Source: Pseudomonas alcaliphila JAB1 (GTDB taxonomy: Bacteria > Pseudomonadota > Gammaproteobacteria > Pseudomonadales > Pseudomonadaceae). Taken from it: 64,000 nt of DNA. The stretch is from contig NZ_CP016162.1 in NCBI RefSeq assembly GCF_001941865.1, forward strand, positions 1,674,001-1,738,000, written 5' to 3'. Position 1 is the stretch's first letter. Each line of letters begins with the position of its first letter. Positions 18,990 through 28,277 of this stretch are shown here, piece by piece. Under the pieces are notes generated by a model. That model was not told the DNA's origin. It made no database searches and was given only the letters and a program-made list of their open reading frames with translations. Both the position numbers and the translations under genes were made by a program.

Positions 18990-21833
18990 TTAACCGGCCA
19001 CCAGCACGCGAATCGCTTCCAGGCGCAGGGCGGCCTTGTCGAACATCGCCAGGCTCTGTTCGCGTTGCTCGCGCAGGGCGTCGATCTCGCTGTCACGCAC
19101 GCTCGGGTTGACCGCGCGCAGGGCGACCAGGCGCGCCAGCTCCTCGTCCAGTTCGGCGATCAGGCGACGCTTGGCCTCACTCACGCGCTCGACATGGCGC
19201 GGCATGACCTTGGCTTCGGCGTCGTTGATCTGCTTGGCCAGCACGTCGCGCTGGGCTTGGACGAACTTGTTGGCGCTGGCCCGCGGCACGCTTTCGAGCT
19301 GGTCGTTGAGGGTTTCGAAGCCGACCTTGGCGGCCAGGTCGTTGCCATTGGCGTCGAACAGGCAACGCAGCGCCGCCGGTGGCAGGAAGCGCCCCAGTTG
19401 CAGTTTGCGCGGGCCGACCACTTCGCTGACGTAGAGCAGCTCCAGCAGCACGGTGCCGGGCTTGAGCGCCTTGTTCTTGATCAGTGCGACGGCGGTGTTG
19501 CCCATCGAACCGGACAGCACCAGGTCCATGCCGCCCTGCACCATGGGGTGTTCCCAGGTGAGGAACTGCATGTCCTCGCGGGCCAGGGCCTGCTCGCGGT
19601 CGTAGGTGATGGTCACCGCCTCGTCGTCACCCAGGGGGAAGCTGGCATCCAGCATCTTCTCGCTGGGGCGCAGGATCAGGGCGTTGTCGGAGTGGTCTTC
19701 GCTGTCGATGCCGAAGGCGTTGAACAGCTCTTCCATGTAGATCGGCAGGGTGAATTGGTCGTCCTGCTCGTGGATGGCTTCGACCAGCGCTTCGCCTTCA
19801 CCGGCGCCGCCGGAGTTCAGTTCCAGCAGGCGGTCGCGGCCGCTGTGCAGCTCGCCTTCGAGGCGGATGCGCTCGGCGGTGGCTTCTTCCACCAGTTGTT
19901 GCCACTGGCCATCGTCGCCGTTTTCCAGCAGCGGCAGCAGGCGTGGGCCGAACTGGTGCTGCAGGGCGTTGCCGGTGGGGCAGGTGGCGAGGAAGGCATT
20001 CAGCGCCTGGTGGTACCACTGGAACAGGCGTTCCTGCGGGCTGTTCTCCAGGTAAGGTACGTGCAGCTGGATGCGGTGCTTCTGGCCGATGCGGTCGAGA
20101 CGGCCGATGCGTTGCTCGAGCAGGTCCGGGTGAGCCGGCAGGTCGAACAGCACCAGATGATGGGCGAACTGGAAGTTGCGGCCTTCGGAGCCGATTTCCG
20201 AGCAGATCAGCACCTGCGCGCCGAATTCTTCGTCGGCGAAGTAGGCGGCGGCGCGGTCGCGCTCGAGGATGCTCATGCCCTCATGGAACACCGTGGCGGG
20301 GATGCCGGAACGCACGCGCAGGGCGTCTTCCAGATCCAGCGCGGTCTCGGCGTGGGCGCAGATCACCAGCACCTTGAATTTCTTGAGCATCTTCAGGGTG
20401 TCGATCAGCCATTCGACGCGCGGGTCGATGCGCCACCAGCGTTGCTCTTCGTCGATATCGTCCTGCGCCTGGTAGCTGACCTCCGGGTACAGCTCGGCAT
20501 GCTCGCCCAGCGGCAGTTCCAGATATTCATCGGGGCTCGGCAGCGGGTAGGGATGCAGCTCGCGCTCAGGGAAACCCTGTACGGCAGCGCGGGTGTTGCG
20601 AAACAGCAGGCGGCCGGTACCGTGGCGATCCAGCAGCTCGCGTACCAGGCGGGCGCGTGCTTCTTGGTCGCCGCCGTCGATGGCGTCCAGCAGTTCGCGG
20701 CCTTCATCACCGAGGAAGCCGCCGATGGCGTCGCGCGCCTGGGCGCTGAGCTTGCCCTGGTCGAGCAGTTCCTGCACCGCTTCGGCGACCGGGCGGTACT
20801 GGCTGCTTTCGGCGCGGAAGGCTTGCAGATCATGGAAGCGATTGGGGTCGAGCAGGCGCAGACGGGCGAAGTGGCTGTCCTGGCCGAGCTGTTCCGGGGT
20901 GGCGGTGAGCAGCAGCACGCCGGGGATGACCTCGGCCAGTTGCTCGACCAGCGAGTATTCGGCGCTGGCCTGCTCCGGGTGCCAGACCAGGTGGTGGGCT
21001 TCGTCGACCACCAGCAGGTCCCAGCCGGCGGCGAACAGGGCGTCCTGGGCCTTCTCGTCGTCCTTCAGCCATTCCAGGGCGACCAGCGCCAGTTGGCAAT
21101 CCTCGAAGGGGTTGCTGGCGTCGCTTTCCATGAAACGCTCGGCGTCGAACAGGGCGACGTCGAGGTTGAAACGCCGGCGCATTTCCACCAGCCACTGGTG
21201 CTGCAGGTTTTCCGGCACCAGGATCAGCACGCGGCTGGCGCGACCGGAGAGCAGCTGGCGGTGAATCACCAGGCCGGCTTCGATGGTCTTGCCCAGGCCC
21301 ACTTCGTCGGCCAGCAGTACGCGCGGGGCAATGCGGTCAGCCACTTCGCGGGCGATGTGCAACTGGTGGGCGATCGGTTGCGCGCGGGCGCCGCCCAGGC
21401 CCCAGAGGGACGACTGCAGCAGGCGGCTGTTGTGTTCGAGGCTGTGGTAACGCAGGGCGAACCAGGCCAGCGGGTCGATCTGGCCGGCGAACAGGCGGTC
21501 GCTGGCCAGGCGGAACTGGATGAAGTTCGACAGCTGAGTTTCCGGCATGGTGACCGGCTGATGCTGGGCATTGAGGCCGTGGTAGACCAGCAGGCCGTCG
21601 ACGTCCTCGACTTCCTGCACGGTGAGCTTCCAACCCTCGAAATGGGTGATCTCGTCACCCGGGGCGAAGCGTACACGGGTCAACGGGGCATTGCGCGTAG
21701 CGTACTGGCGGGTTTCGCCGGTGGCCGGGTAGAGCACGGTGAGCAGGCGGCCGTCCTCAGCGAGGATGGTTCCCAGACCCAATTCCGCTTCGCTGTCACT
21801 GATCCAGCGTTGCCCCGGTTGATATTGCGCCAT
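18990..21833 (-). CDS. rapA: RNA polymerase-associated ATPase RapA (HepA), SWI2/SNF2 family
   Basis: 947 residues; recycles RNA polymerase after transcription using ATP. N-terminal tandem Tudor-like domains (residues 1-110; [20 protein letters not shown]), SNF2 ATPase with Walker A in [16 protein letters not shown] and the DEAH box in [12 protein letters not shown], helicase C motifs in [20 protein letters not shown] and [10 protein letters not shown], and the RapA C-terminal domain. Full family length (about 950-970). Upstream of the divergent PA3307-like gene and alkB in P. aeruginosa as I recall it. Confidence 0.96.
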   Translation of the reverse strand: MAQYQPGQRWISDSEAELGLGTILAEDGRLLTVLYPATGETRQYATRNAPLTRVRFAPGDEITHFEGWKLTVQEVEDVDGLLVYHGLNAQHQPVTMPETQLSNFIQFRLASDRLFAGQIDPLAWFALRYHSLEHNSRLLQSSLWGLGGARAQPIAHQLHIAREVADRIAPRVLLADEVGLGKTIEAGLVIHRQLLSGRASRVLILVPENLQHQWLVEMRRRFNLDVALFDAERFMESDASNPFEDCQLALVALEWLKDDEKAQDALFAAGWDLLVVDEAHHLVWHPEQASAEYSLVEQLAEVIPGVLLLTATPEQLGQDSHFARLRLLDPNRFHDLQAFRAESSQYRPVAEAVQELLDQGKLSAQARDAIGGFLGDEGRELLDAIDGGDQEARARLVRELLDRHGTGRLLFRNTRAAVQGFPERELHPYPLPSPDEYLELPLGEHAELYPEVSYQAQDDIDEEQRWWRIDPRVEWLIDTLKMLKKFKVLVICAHAETALDLEDALRVRSGIPATVFHEGMSILERDRAAAYFADEEFGAQVLICSEIGSEGRNFQFAHHLVLFDLPAHPDLLEQRIGRLDRIGQKHRIQLHVPYLENSPQERLFQWYHQALNAFLATCPTGNALQHQFGPRLLPLLENGDDGQWQQLVEEATAERIRLEGELHSGRDRLLELNSGGAGEGEALVEAIHEQDDQFTLPIYMEELFNAFGIDSEDHSDNALILRPSEKMLDASFPLGDDEAVTITYDREQALAREDMQFLTWEHPMVQGGMDLVLSGSMGNTAVALIKNKALKPGTVLLELLYVSEVVGPRKLQLGRFLPPAALRCLFDANGNDLAAKVGFETLNDQLESVPRASANKFVQAQRDVLAKQINDAEAKVMPRHVERVSEAKRRLIAELDEELARLVALRAVNPSVRDSEIDALREQREQSLAMFDKAALRLEAIRVLVAG

Positions 21834-21999
21834 GCCTGTCTGTCTCCCGCGTGAAAAAGCCGGCTATGGTAACGGATGCGGCGCCACGGCCAAAGCGGTC
21901 ATGGCACTATTGCCGTGCGGCTTAGTCAAAAGTGTAGCGAGCACCGGCTAAAGTCGCGGCTCACGGGGCCGACAGCCTGACCAAAGGAGGTGCTGCAAC

Positions 22000-22293
22000 G
22001 TGCTACCACCTATCCCCCATAGCCTGGTGCCGGTCACTGCCACGCAGGACGTGATCAAGCCCAAGCCCGAGATTCCTCCGGTGACCCCGGCCGAGAGCAG
22101 CGCCAAGGAAAGTGCGCTGAGCCTCGACAAGCGCCACCCGCAGGAAACCGAGGAGCTGCTGCGCGAAGAACAGCGCCGCCGCCAGCGGCGTGGCTACACC
22201 CCCGAGCAACTGGCTGAGGCCGAGCCGGAAGAGTTGGAGCAAGCGCTAGGTGATCTGCCCAGGCAGGGGCTGTGGGTAGACGTTGAAGTCTGA
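22000..22293 (+). CDS. Small conserved pseudomonad protein, unknown function
   Basis: 97 residues from GTG 22000 with a strong AAAGGAGG at 21983-21990. Proline-rich N-terminus (PPIPHSLVPVTATQDVIKPK) and a highly charged coiled-coil-like middle (KRHPQETEELLREEQRRRQRR). No membrane segment and no known domain seen. Some databases call such proteins aspartate-semialdehyde dehydrogenase, which the sequence does not support. Divergent from rapA. Confidence 0.75.
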   Translation: MLPPIPHSLVPVTATQDVIKPKPEIPPVTPAESSAKESALSLDKRHPQETEELLREEQRRRQRRGYTPEQLAEAEPEELEQALGDLPRQGLWVDVEV

Positions 22294-22294
22294 T

Positions 22295-22488
22295 TAAAAG
22301 TCTGCTGCGCGTCGGCCCTGCTGCGTTAAAAGCTGGCGAGTAATGCTCATGTACAAAAGTACAGTCGAACGCGACCCCGGCCGTTCCTCGCCAGTTTGAT
22401 TCGCTGGCGCTCACCCTTCGGGCCAGCCTTTGGCTGTTACTCCCGTTGGTCGTTGCGCCTTGCATGGCTCTAGCTCGCGAGACTTTTA
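22295..22488. mobile_element. Second MITE-like repeat, about 194 bp, degenerate
   Basis: Short inverted ends TAAAAGTCT (22295-22303) and AGACTTTTA (22480-22488). The interior carries AATGCTCATGTACAAAAGTA, which resembles AATGCTCATTTACAACATGT on the minus strand of the 16620-16764 element. No open gene. It fills the 228-base gap between the 97-residue gene and alkB. Confidence 0.55.
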
Positions 22489-22521
22489 GCTTTTGCTAGG
22501 TATTAGCTCCGGAGTGTTGTC

Positions 22522-23121
22522 ATGCTGTTCGCCGACCCCTTGCCCGCACTTGCCGATGCCGAGCTGGATTATCTGCCCGGCTGGGTCGACGCTGCCCTGG
22601 CCGATAGCTGGCTGCAAGCACTGGTCGAGCAAACGCCCTGGCAGCAACCTGAGTTGTTCATCCACGGCCGTTACCACCGCACGCCACGGTTGACGGCCTG
22701 GTATGGCGAGCCCGAGGCGCGTTACCGCTATTCCGGGAAGATTCACGAGCCCTTGCCCTGGACGCCGCTGCTGAACGAGATTCGCCAACGGGTCGAGAAA
22801 GAAGTCGGGCAATCGCTCAATGCCGTGCTGCTCAATCATTACCGCGACGGCCAGGACTCCATGGGCTGGCACAGCGATGCCGAGCCCGAGCTGGGTCGCA
22901 ACCCGCTGATCGCCTCGCTGAACCTCGGCGGCAGCCGGCGTTTCGACCTGCGCCGTGTTGGCAGCACGCGCATCGAACATTCGCTGACGCTGGAACACGC
23001 TTCGCTACTGGTCATGCGCGGGCCGACCCAGCATCATTGGCAGCACCAAGTGGCGAAGACGCGCCAAACCTGCGCGCCACGCCTGAACCTGACCTTTCGC
23101 CTGATCCGGTTTCCGCTATGA
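22522..23121 (+). CDS. alkB: AlkB-family 2-oxoglutarate/Fe(II) dioxygenase
   Basis: 199 residues, of the short bacterial AlkB-like group that oxidatively removes alkyl groups from DNA or RNA bases. Iron ligands: HxD in MGWHSDAEPELG and the distal His in QHHWQHQVAKT; the 2-oxoglutarate-binding Arg pair is in APRLNLTFRLIR. Substrate is unproven, and E. coli AlkB is more divergent. Overlaps the next gene by four bases (ATGA 23118-23121). Confidence 0.9.
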   Translation: MLFADPLPALADAELDYLPGWVDAALADSWLQALVEQTPWQQPELFIHGRYHRTPRLTAWYGEPEARYRYSGKIHEPLPWTPLLNEIRQRVEKEVGQSLNAVLLNHYRDGQDSMGWHSDAEPELGRNPLIASLNLGGSRRFDLRRVGSTRIEHSLTLEHASLLVMRGPTQHHWQHQVAKTRQTCAPRLNLTFRLIRFPL

Positions 23122-23279
23122 GCAATGACGACAAGCTGATCGATTTCGCCGCCGAGCGCGACAAGCGTATCCATGACCTCAACGACAAGCGCCTCAACGA
23201 GATGCGTCAGGTTTTCGAGCAGGTGTTGCCGATCGGCAAGGCCAAGAAGAAGTCCAAGAGCAAACCCAAGAAACGCTGA
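23118..23279 (+). CDS. 53-residue charged protein coupled to alkB
   Basis: ATG at 23118 overlaps the alkB stop. The 53 residues are strongly charged, with a helical body (DDKLIDFAAERDKRIHDLND) and a basic tail (GKAKKKSKSKPKKR) that may bind nucleic acid. No family recognised. Stop at 23277-23279. Confidence 0.65.
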   Translation: MSNDDKLIDFAAERDKRIHDLNDKRLNEMRQVFEQVLPIGKAKKKSKSKPKKR

Positions 23280-23399
23280 AATTCCCGCCGTTCAATCGTT
23301 GTGCACGGCTGCCAGGCTGTGCTTCGCGCCTCGTACCCTCTCGATTTCTTGACCTGCGTCAGTATTCCCGTCGGCCCGCTCGCGCCTGCTCGTTGGCCA

Positions 23400-23413
23400 T
23401 TGACCCAGATCAA
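23400..23413 (+). promoter_or_regulatory. Anr/FNR box upstream of ccoM-like gene
   Basis: TTGAC-N4-ATCAA matches TTGAT-N4-ATCAA at 9 of 10 fixed positions. Its centre (23406.5) is about 41 bases before a +1 expected near 23448, and GATAAC at 23434-23439 fits a -10: class II geometry. Predicts induction under low oxygen. Confidence 0.7.
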
Positions 23414-23479
23414 TTTTCCCGCCGCCAGCGCTGATAACGTGAAGCCATCCCAGACAGACAGGCACAACAGGAGGCAGCC

Positions 23480-23596
23480 ATGTTCGTCGATACAGTGGTT
23501 CTCGCCGGAGTCGGCACCGTACTTCTGATGGTCGCGTTCTTCGGGGGTGTTGGTTACTTCATCTGGAAGGATGCGCACAAGCGCAAGCAGAGCTGA
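23480..23596 (+). CDS. ccoM: CcoM-like small subunit of cbb3 cytochrome oxidase
   Basis: 38 residues: MFVDTVVLAGVGTVLLMVAF, one membrane helix, then GYFIWKDAHKRKQS. This is very like my memory of the P. stutzeri cbb3-associated peptide CcoM (about 36 residues, MFVDNVVLAGV... GYFIWKD...), which lies apart from ccoNOQP and aids assembly or stability of the oxidase. AGGAGG at 23469-23474. The Anr box upstream agrees with a low-oxygen role. A T-rich terminator follows. The ccoNOQP genes are not in this window. Confidence 0.82.
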   Translation: MFVDTVVLAGVGTVLLMVAFFGGVGYFIWKDAHKRKQS

Positions 23597-23629
23597 TCCT
23601 TCCAGTTCACTGGGCACGCAAGGCAATTC

Positions 23630-23654
23630 GGGCGACTTCGGTCGCCCTTTTTTT
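23630..23654 (+). terminator. Rho-independent terminator of ccoM-like gene
   Basis: GGGCGAC-TTCG-GTCGCCC, perfect 7-bp stem, then seven T residues. Confidence 0.93.
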
Positions 23655-23703
23655 ATGTGTGCGTTGCCCACCTGAGGTCGCAGCACCTTCTGGACATAAA
23701 TGC

Positions 23704-23747
23704 TTAGCTAGCTAATAATTGAGTTTCGCACGGAGGCGCAACTCAAT
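23704..23747. promoter_or_regulatory. Two palindromes before the FUSC efflux operon
   Basis: Perfect 12-base palindrome TTAGCTAGCTAA (23704-23715), then an inverted repeat ATTGAGTTTCGC/GCGCAACTCAAT with one mismatch (23718-23729, 23736-23747). They lie 45-88 bases before the operon start and look like operator sites for an unlinked regulator, for example of the MarR or LysR type. Confidence 0.5.
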
Positions 23748-23791
23748 CGCTACAGCTATGTTCAGGGCTGAGATTCTTTCAGGTAGCCATC

Positions 23792-25780
23792 GTGCGTGAT
23801 TCCTTGCTGGCGTTTCTCGCGCCAAGCTCGCAAGCCGTTCAATTTGCCATCAAGACCCTGCTCGGCGGTGGTCTGGCGTTGTGGTGCGCGCTGCGTTTCG
23901 GCCTGGAACAGCCGCAGTGGGCGCTGATGACCGCGTTCATCGTCGCCCAGCCGCTGTCTGGCATGGTGGTACAGAAGGGCCTGGCACGGCTGCTCGGCAC
24001 GCTGGTCGGCACCTTCATGGCCGTGGTGATGATGGGGCTGTTCGCCCAGGCGCCGCTGTTGTTCGTGCTGGCGTTCGCCCTGTGGCTGGCGCTGTGCACG
24101 GCATCCTCGACCATGTTGCGCAGCGCCTGGTCGTACTCCTTCGTGCTGGCCGGCTACACGGTGGCGATCATCGCCTTGCCGGCCATCGGCAAGCCGCATG
24201 TGGTGTTCGACGAGGCCATCGCCCGTTGCACGGAAATCTGCCTGGGCATCACCTGCGCCACCCTGAGCAGTGCCTTGCTCTGGCCGCAGCGGGTCGAGCG
24301 GCAACTGGCGCAGCAGGCGCGTAACGCCTGGCAGGCTGGAGTAGCGGCGTCGCGTCAGGCGCTGGCGGGTGAGGCCGACGCGCGGCAAGGCTTGCTGGAA
24401 GTGCTGGCGCGCATCGTCGCCGTGGATGCTCAGCGTGAGCATGCCTGGTTCGAGGGCGCGCAAGGGCGGCAGCGAGCCGTGGCGCTGAGGGTGCTGAGCC
24501 GTGATCTGCTCGGCATGCTGCGTCTGGCCCGCGGTGTGGCGCGACAGTGGCGGCAACTGAGCAGCACCGAGGCGCAGGCTGTCGCGCCCTGGCTGCAAGT
24601 GGTGGATGAGCGCCTGCAGCAGGCGCAACCGGCAGACTTGCAGGACTTGGTCGAGCAACTGCGCCAAGCGGCGCAGGACGAAGAACTGAGCAGTGGCCAG
24701 CAGCTGTGCCTGGAGCGGTTGATGGTGCTGCTGTTGCGTGTCGAGGACGCCAGTCGTGCCTTGCTCGCGGTCGAGGAGGGCAGAGCGCCGGCCGATGCGC
24801 CGCGCGCCTTGTCCTGGCACTACGATTGGCAGACTGCGCTGGTGTATGGCTCGCGCAGCGCGCTGACCTTCCTGGTTCTGGCTGCATTCTGGCTGGCCAC
24901 TGGCTGGACCCACGCCACCGGTGCGCTGCTGCTGGCCTGCGTGGTGTGCAGCCTGTTCGCCCGGCTCGAAGCGGCGCCGCAAATCGGCATGATGTTCCTG
25001 CGCGGCATCTTCTACGCACTGCCAGTGGCGTTCTTCGTCGGGCAGATCCTGATGCCGCAGATCGACGGCTTCGTGATGCTCTGCATGGTGCTGGGTGTGC
25101 CGCTGTTCTTCGGTGTGCTGGGCATGGCCAAGCCGGCGACGGCTGCGACCTCGACCTCGTTTTGCCTGCACTTCATCGTGCTCTGCCTGCCGGCGCCGGG
25201 TGTCGGCTACAACGTCGAGTTCTTCCTCAATGAGGCGCCCGGCATGCTGATAGGCGTGGGTTGCGCGGTGATGGCGTTCAAGCTGGTAGTGCTGCGCAAT
25301 CCGGTCTGGCATGGCCGGCGCCTGATGCAGGCGATCCTGGCCGACCTCGGTCGGTTGACCCGCCGCGACCTGGGCCGCGCCGAAAACTGGTTCGGCGGGC
25401 GTATGGCTGATCGTCTGCTGCAGTTGGCGCGGCATTATCCGGCGCGTCCGGATCAGGCGCGCAGCCGCTGGGACGATGGCGTGGCTGGCCTTGATCTGGG
25501 CGACGAGCTGCTGCACCTACGCAAGTGCCTGGCCAATGCCGATGCTGGCCTGGCGCGGTCGCAGCAGCGTTTCCTGGAGCGCCTCGACGACGCACTGGAG
25601 CGTGGCCCCGCGCCAGGGCGTGAAGACGATCTGAACGCAGCGGTGGCCGAACTGCAGGAGGCCCTGCGCGCCTGCACGCCCAGCATCGACAAGCGCCTGG
25701 CCGAGGCGGCGCTGTTGCAGTTGCAGAGCGGCTGGCGTCATTGGTGTCACGTGAAAGGGGAGGCCCATGGGCTTACATGA
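23792..25780 (+). CDS. FUSC-family inner-membrane efflux protein (AaeB-like)
   Basis: 662 residues with two hydrophobic blocks of about five helices each (residues 15-165 and 345-505), as in FUSC/AaeB aromatic-acid exporters. Starts with GTG 23792 and AGGTAG ahead. It pairs with a DUF1656 gene (AaeX-like) and a membrane-fusion protein, the standard aromatic carboxylate efflux set; no outer-membrane channel gene is adjacent. The substrate is not shown by sequence. Confidence 0.9.
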   Translation: MRDSLLAFLAPSSQAVQFAIKTLLGGGLALWCALRFGLEQPQWALMTAFIVAQPLSGMVVQKGLARLLGTLVGTFMAVVMMGLFAQAPLLFVLAFALWLALCTASSTMLRSAWSYSFVLAGYTVAIIALPAIGKPHVVFDEAIARCTEICLGITCATLSSALLWPQRVERQLAQQARNAWQAGVAASRQALAGEADARQGLLEVLARIVAVDAQREHAWFEGAQGRQRAVALRVLSRDLLGMLRLARGVARQWRQLSSTEAQAVAPWLQVVDERLQQAQPADLQDLVEQLRQAAQDEELSSGQQLCLERLMVLLLRVEDASRALLAVEEGRAPADAPRALSWHYDWQTALVYGSRSALTFLVLAAFWLATGWTHATGALLLACVVCSLFARLEAAPQIGMMFLRGIFYALPVAFFVGQILMPQIDGFVMLCMVLGVPLFFGVLGMAKPATAATSTSFCLHFIVLCLPAPGVGYNVEFFLNEAPGMLIGVGCAVMAFKLVVLRNPVWHGRRLMQAILADLGRLTRRDLGRAENWFGGRMADRLLQLARHYPARPDQARSRWDDGVAGLDLGDELLHLRKCLANADAGLARSQQRFLERLDDALERGPAPGREDDLNAAVAELQEALRACTPSIDKRLAEAALLQLQSGWRHWCHVKGEAHGLT

Positions 25781-25970
25781 ATGGTCGCTGGGCGGCGTGT
25801 TGCTGAGCCCGATGGCGGCTTACGCGGTATTGGCGTTGTTGCTGACCGGCGTGTTGCGCCTGGGGCTGCAGCGCGTCGGGCTGTCGCGCTGGATCTGGCA
25901 CGAAGCCCTGTTCGATTGTGCCTTGTATGTCTGTGTCCTAGCGGCCGTGATTGCCGTGCTGGGGCGGTAA
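25767..25970 (+). CDS. DUF1656 small membrane protein (AaeX-like)
   Basis: 67 residues, two membrane helices (about 10-32 and 45-65). GGGGAGG lies just before the ATG, which falls inside the end of the FUSC gene. Standard partner between an AaeB-type pump and an AaeA-type adaptor; its role is not settled. Confidence 0.9.
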   Translation: MGLHEWSLGGVLLSPMAAYAVLALLLTGVLRLGLQRVGLSRWIWHEALFDCALYVCVLAAVIAVLGR

Positions 25971-25981
25971 GGAGAGAAAGC

Positions 25982-26833
25982 ATGCGTTCGACCATTCGAG
26001 TCGGCATCACCCTGGCCATGGTGGTGGCGGCGATCTTCGCCGGCTCCTGGATCTGGCAGCACTATATGTACTCGCCCTGGACGCGCGACGCCCGCGTGCG
26101 CGCCGACGTGGTGACCATCGCCCCGGACGTGTCCGGCTGGGTGGTCGAACTCAAGGTGCGTGACAACCAGCAGGTCAAGGCGGGCGACCTGCTGATGAGC
26201 ATCGACCGCGACCGCTATCAGGCGGCGGTGGAGAAGGCCAGGGCGGTGGTGGATATTCGTCGCCAGCAATTGAGCCTGCGCGAGCACGAGGCCTCGCGCC
26301 GTTCCCGTCTGGGCGCCCAGGCGATCAGTGCCGAGCTGCTGGAAAACGCGCAGATCAATGCCGAGATGGCGCGCAGCGAATACCGCGAAGCGCAGGCCGA
26401 TCTACGTGTGGCCGAGCTGAATCTGGCGCGCAGCGAAGTGCATGCCCCGCGCGATGGGCAGATTACCAACCTGGTGCTGGCGCAGGGCAACTACGTGAAT
26501 GCCGGGCAGGCGGTGATGGCGCTGGTCGATACCCAGTCGTTCTACGTACAGGCGTATTTCGAGGAGACCAAGCTGCCGCGCATTCAGGTCGGCGCGCCGG
26601 TGGAGGTCTGGTTGATGGGCGGTGACCAGCAGCTTCTTGGCGAGGTGGAGAGCATCAGTCGCGGCATCACCGACCGCAACGCCAGCCCGGATGGGCAGTT
26701 GCTGGCCGATGTCGAACCGACCTTCAACTGGGTGCGCCTGGCGCAGCGTATTCCGGTACGGATCAGGCTGGATCAGGTGCCCGAGGGAGTGGTGCTGAGT
26801 GCTGGCATGACTGCCAGCGTACGGGTGGAGTAG
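25982..26833 (+). CDS. HlyD-type membrane-fusion (adaptor) protein, AaeA-like
   Basis: 283 residues; N-terminal signal-anchor helix (TLAMVVAAIFAGSWIW), biotinyl-lipoyl half motifs (VTIAPDVSGWVVELKVRDNQ and APRDGQITNLVLAQGNYVNA), and a helical hairpin between. Periplasmic adaptor for the FUSC pump. The ATG at 25982 was chosen as AGGAGAG lies 6-12 bases ahead; the longer frame starting in the previous gene is spurious. Confidence 0.92.
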   Translation: MRSTIRVGITLAMVVAAIFAGSWIWQHYMYSPWTRDARVRADVVTIAPDVSGWVVELKVRDNQQVKAGDLLMSIDRDRYQAAVEKARAVVDIRRQQLSLREHEASRRSRLGAQAISAELLENAQINAEMARSEYREAQADLRVAELNLARSEVHAPRDGQITNLVLAQGNYVNAGQAVMALVDTQSFYVQAYFEETKLPRIQVGAPVEVWLMGGDQQLLGEVESISRGITDRNASPDGQLLADVEPTFNWVRLAQRIPVRIRLDQVPEGVVLSAGMTASVRVE

Positions 26834-26847
26834 CGCGGTTCTGACTG

Positions 26848-26932
26848 GTAGGAGCCGCGCCTCGCGGCGAATGGTTCAGGCAACGTCGATAATGAGTTGA
26901 ACCCACTATTCGCCCCGGGGCGGGGCTCCTAC
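26848..26932. repeat. REP-like element (GTAGGAGC class)
   Basis: 85 bases starting GTAGGAGCCGCGCCTCGCGG and ending CGCCCCGGGGCGGGGCTCCT-AC; the two arms are inverted with own short hairpins, a REPIN layout. A close copy is at 48924-49006. It lies between the efflux operon and codA. Confidence 0.8.
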
Positions 26933-27030
26933 AGTTCGAAGGATGGACAACGCGAAGCTTGTCCACCGCTTGGACTGACGCAATGGTGGATGAAAGAAGC
27001 GTCATCCACCCTGCGACCAATTGAACGTGA

Positions 27031-28266
27031 TCAGGCGCGCTCGATCTGTGCCGGCGTGCGGCGCATCAGCACCTTGCCGTGGCGCACCGACACCAGCGCG
27101 TGGCCCTGGCTGCGCACCATCTCGTAATCGTCCGGTGCCGACAGGATCAGCAGGTTGGCCGGGCGGCCCACTTCCAGACCATAGCGATCACCCAGCGCCA
27201 GGGCGCGGGCCGAGTTCTCGGTGATCAGATCCAGGCTGCGCTTGAGGTCTTCGTAGCCAAGCATGTGGCAGATGTGCAGGCCGGCTTCGAGGATGCGTAG
27301 GATGTTGCCGTTGCCCAGCGGGTACCAGGGGTCGACGATGGAATCCTGGCCGAAGCAGACGTTCATTCCGGCGCGGTCGATCTCCGCCACGCGGGTCAGA
27401 CCGCGACGTTTCGGGTAGGTGTCGAAGCGGCCCTGCAGGTGGATGCTCTCGGTGGGGCAGGAGATGAAGCTGATGCCGCTCATCTTCAGCAGGCGGAACA
27501 GCTTGGAGCAGTAGGCGTTGTCATAGGAGCCCATGGCCGTGGTGTGGCTGGCGGTGACCCGCGCGCCCATGCCACGCACGCGTGCTTCCTCGGCCAGCAC
27601 TTCGAGAAAGCGCGACTGTGGGTCGTCTGTCTCGTCGCAGTGCACGTCCACCAGGCAGCCGGTGCGCTCGGCCAGGTCCATGAGGAACTTGATCGACGAC
27701 ACGCCCTGGTCACGGGTGTTCTCGAAGTGCGGGATGCCGCCAACCACGTCGGCGCCCAGCTCGATGGCCTGTTCCATCAGCGCACGGCCATTGGCGTAGG
27801 ACTCGATGCCCTCCTGCGGGAAGGCGACGATCTGCAGGTCGATCAGGTGTCGGGTTTCTTCGCGTACTTCGAGCATGGCTTTGAGCGCGGCCAGGGTCGG
27901 GTCGGTGACGTCGACGTGGGTGCGCACGTGCTGGATGCCGTGGTCGACCAGCATGTCGATGGTCTTCCTGGCGCGGGTCTTGGTGTCTTCATGGGTGACC
28001 AGCGCCTTGCGCTCGGCCCAGCGCTCGATGCCCTCGAACAGCGTGCCGCTCATGTTCCAGGCCGGCTCGCCGGCGGTGAGGGTGGCATCGAGGTGGATAT
28101 GCGGCTCGACGAAGGGCGGCACGACCAGATTGCCGGCAGCGTCCAGGTCGCCTTCTGCAATGGGATGCAGGGCGTGCTGGGCGTCGATGGCGGCGATGTG
28201 CTCATCGTCCAGGGTGATGCGGTGCAGGCCGTCGCGGCCGCGCAGGCGGGCATTGTGGATGATCAT
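27031..28266 (-). CDS. codA: Cytosine deaminase
   Basis: 411 residues; converts cytosine to uracil and ammonia. Metal ligands: HxH in [12 protein letters not shown], His in [21 protein letters not shown], and the catalytic Asp in [14 protein letters not shown]. Close to E. coli CodA. Starts [10 protein letters not shown], 11 bases after the pucR stop, in the codB-pucR-codA operon. Confidence 0.93.
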   Translation of the reverse strand: MIIHNARLRGRDGLHRITLDDEHIAAIDAQHALHPIAEGDLDAAGNLVVPPFVEPHIHLDATLTAGEPAWNMSGTLFEGIERWAERKALVTHEDTKTRARKTIDMLVDHGIQHVRTHVDVTDPTLAALKAMLEVREETRHLIDLQIVAFPQEGIESYANGRALMEQAIELGADVVGGIPHFENTRDQGVSSIKFLMDLAERTGCLVDVHCDETDDPQSRFLEVLAEEARVRGMGARVTASHTTAMGSYDNAYCSKLFRLLKMSGISFISCPTESIHLQGRFDTYPKRRGLTRVAEIDRAGMNVCFGQDSIVDPWYPLGNGNILRILEAGLHICHMLGYEDLKRSLDLITENSARALALGDRYGLEVGRPANLLILSAPDDYEMVRSQGHALVSVRHGKVLMRRTPAQIERA

Positions 28267-28277
28267 CAGGTTTCCTC

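Noticed and set aside
19065..21854. 929-codon plus-strand frame opposite rapA
   Set aside because: Antisense shadow; rapA has clear helicase motifs and full length on the minus strand.
22000..22293. Aspartate-semialdehyde dehydrogenase annotation for the 97-residue protein
   Set aside because: Far too short and lacks the Cys and NADP-binding motifs; likely a propagated database label.
23762..25516. 584-codon frame opposite the FUSC gene
   Set aside because: Gln/His-rich antisense translation of a high-GC membrane gene.
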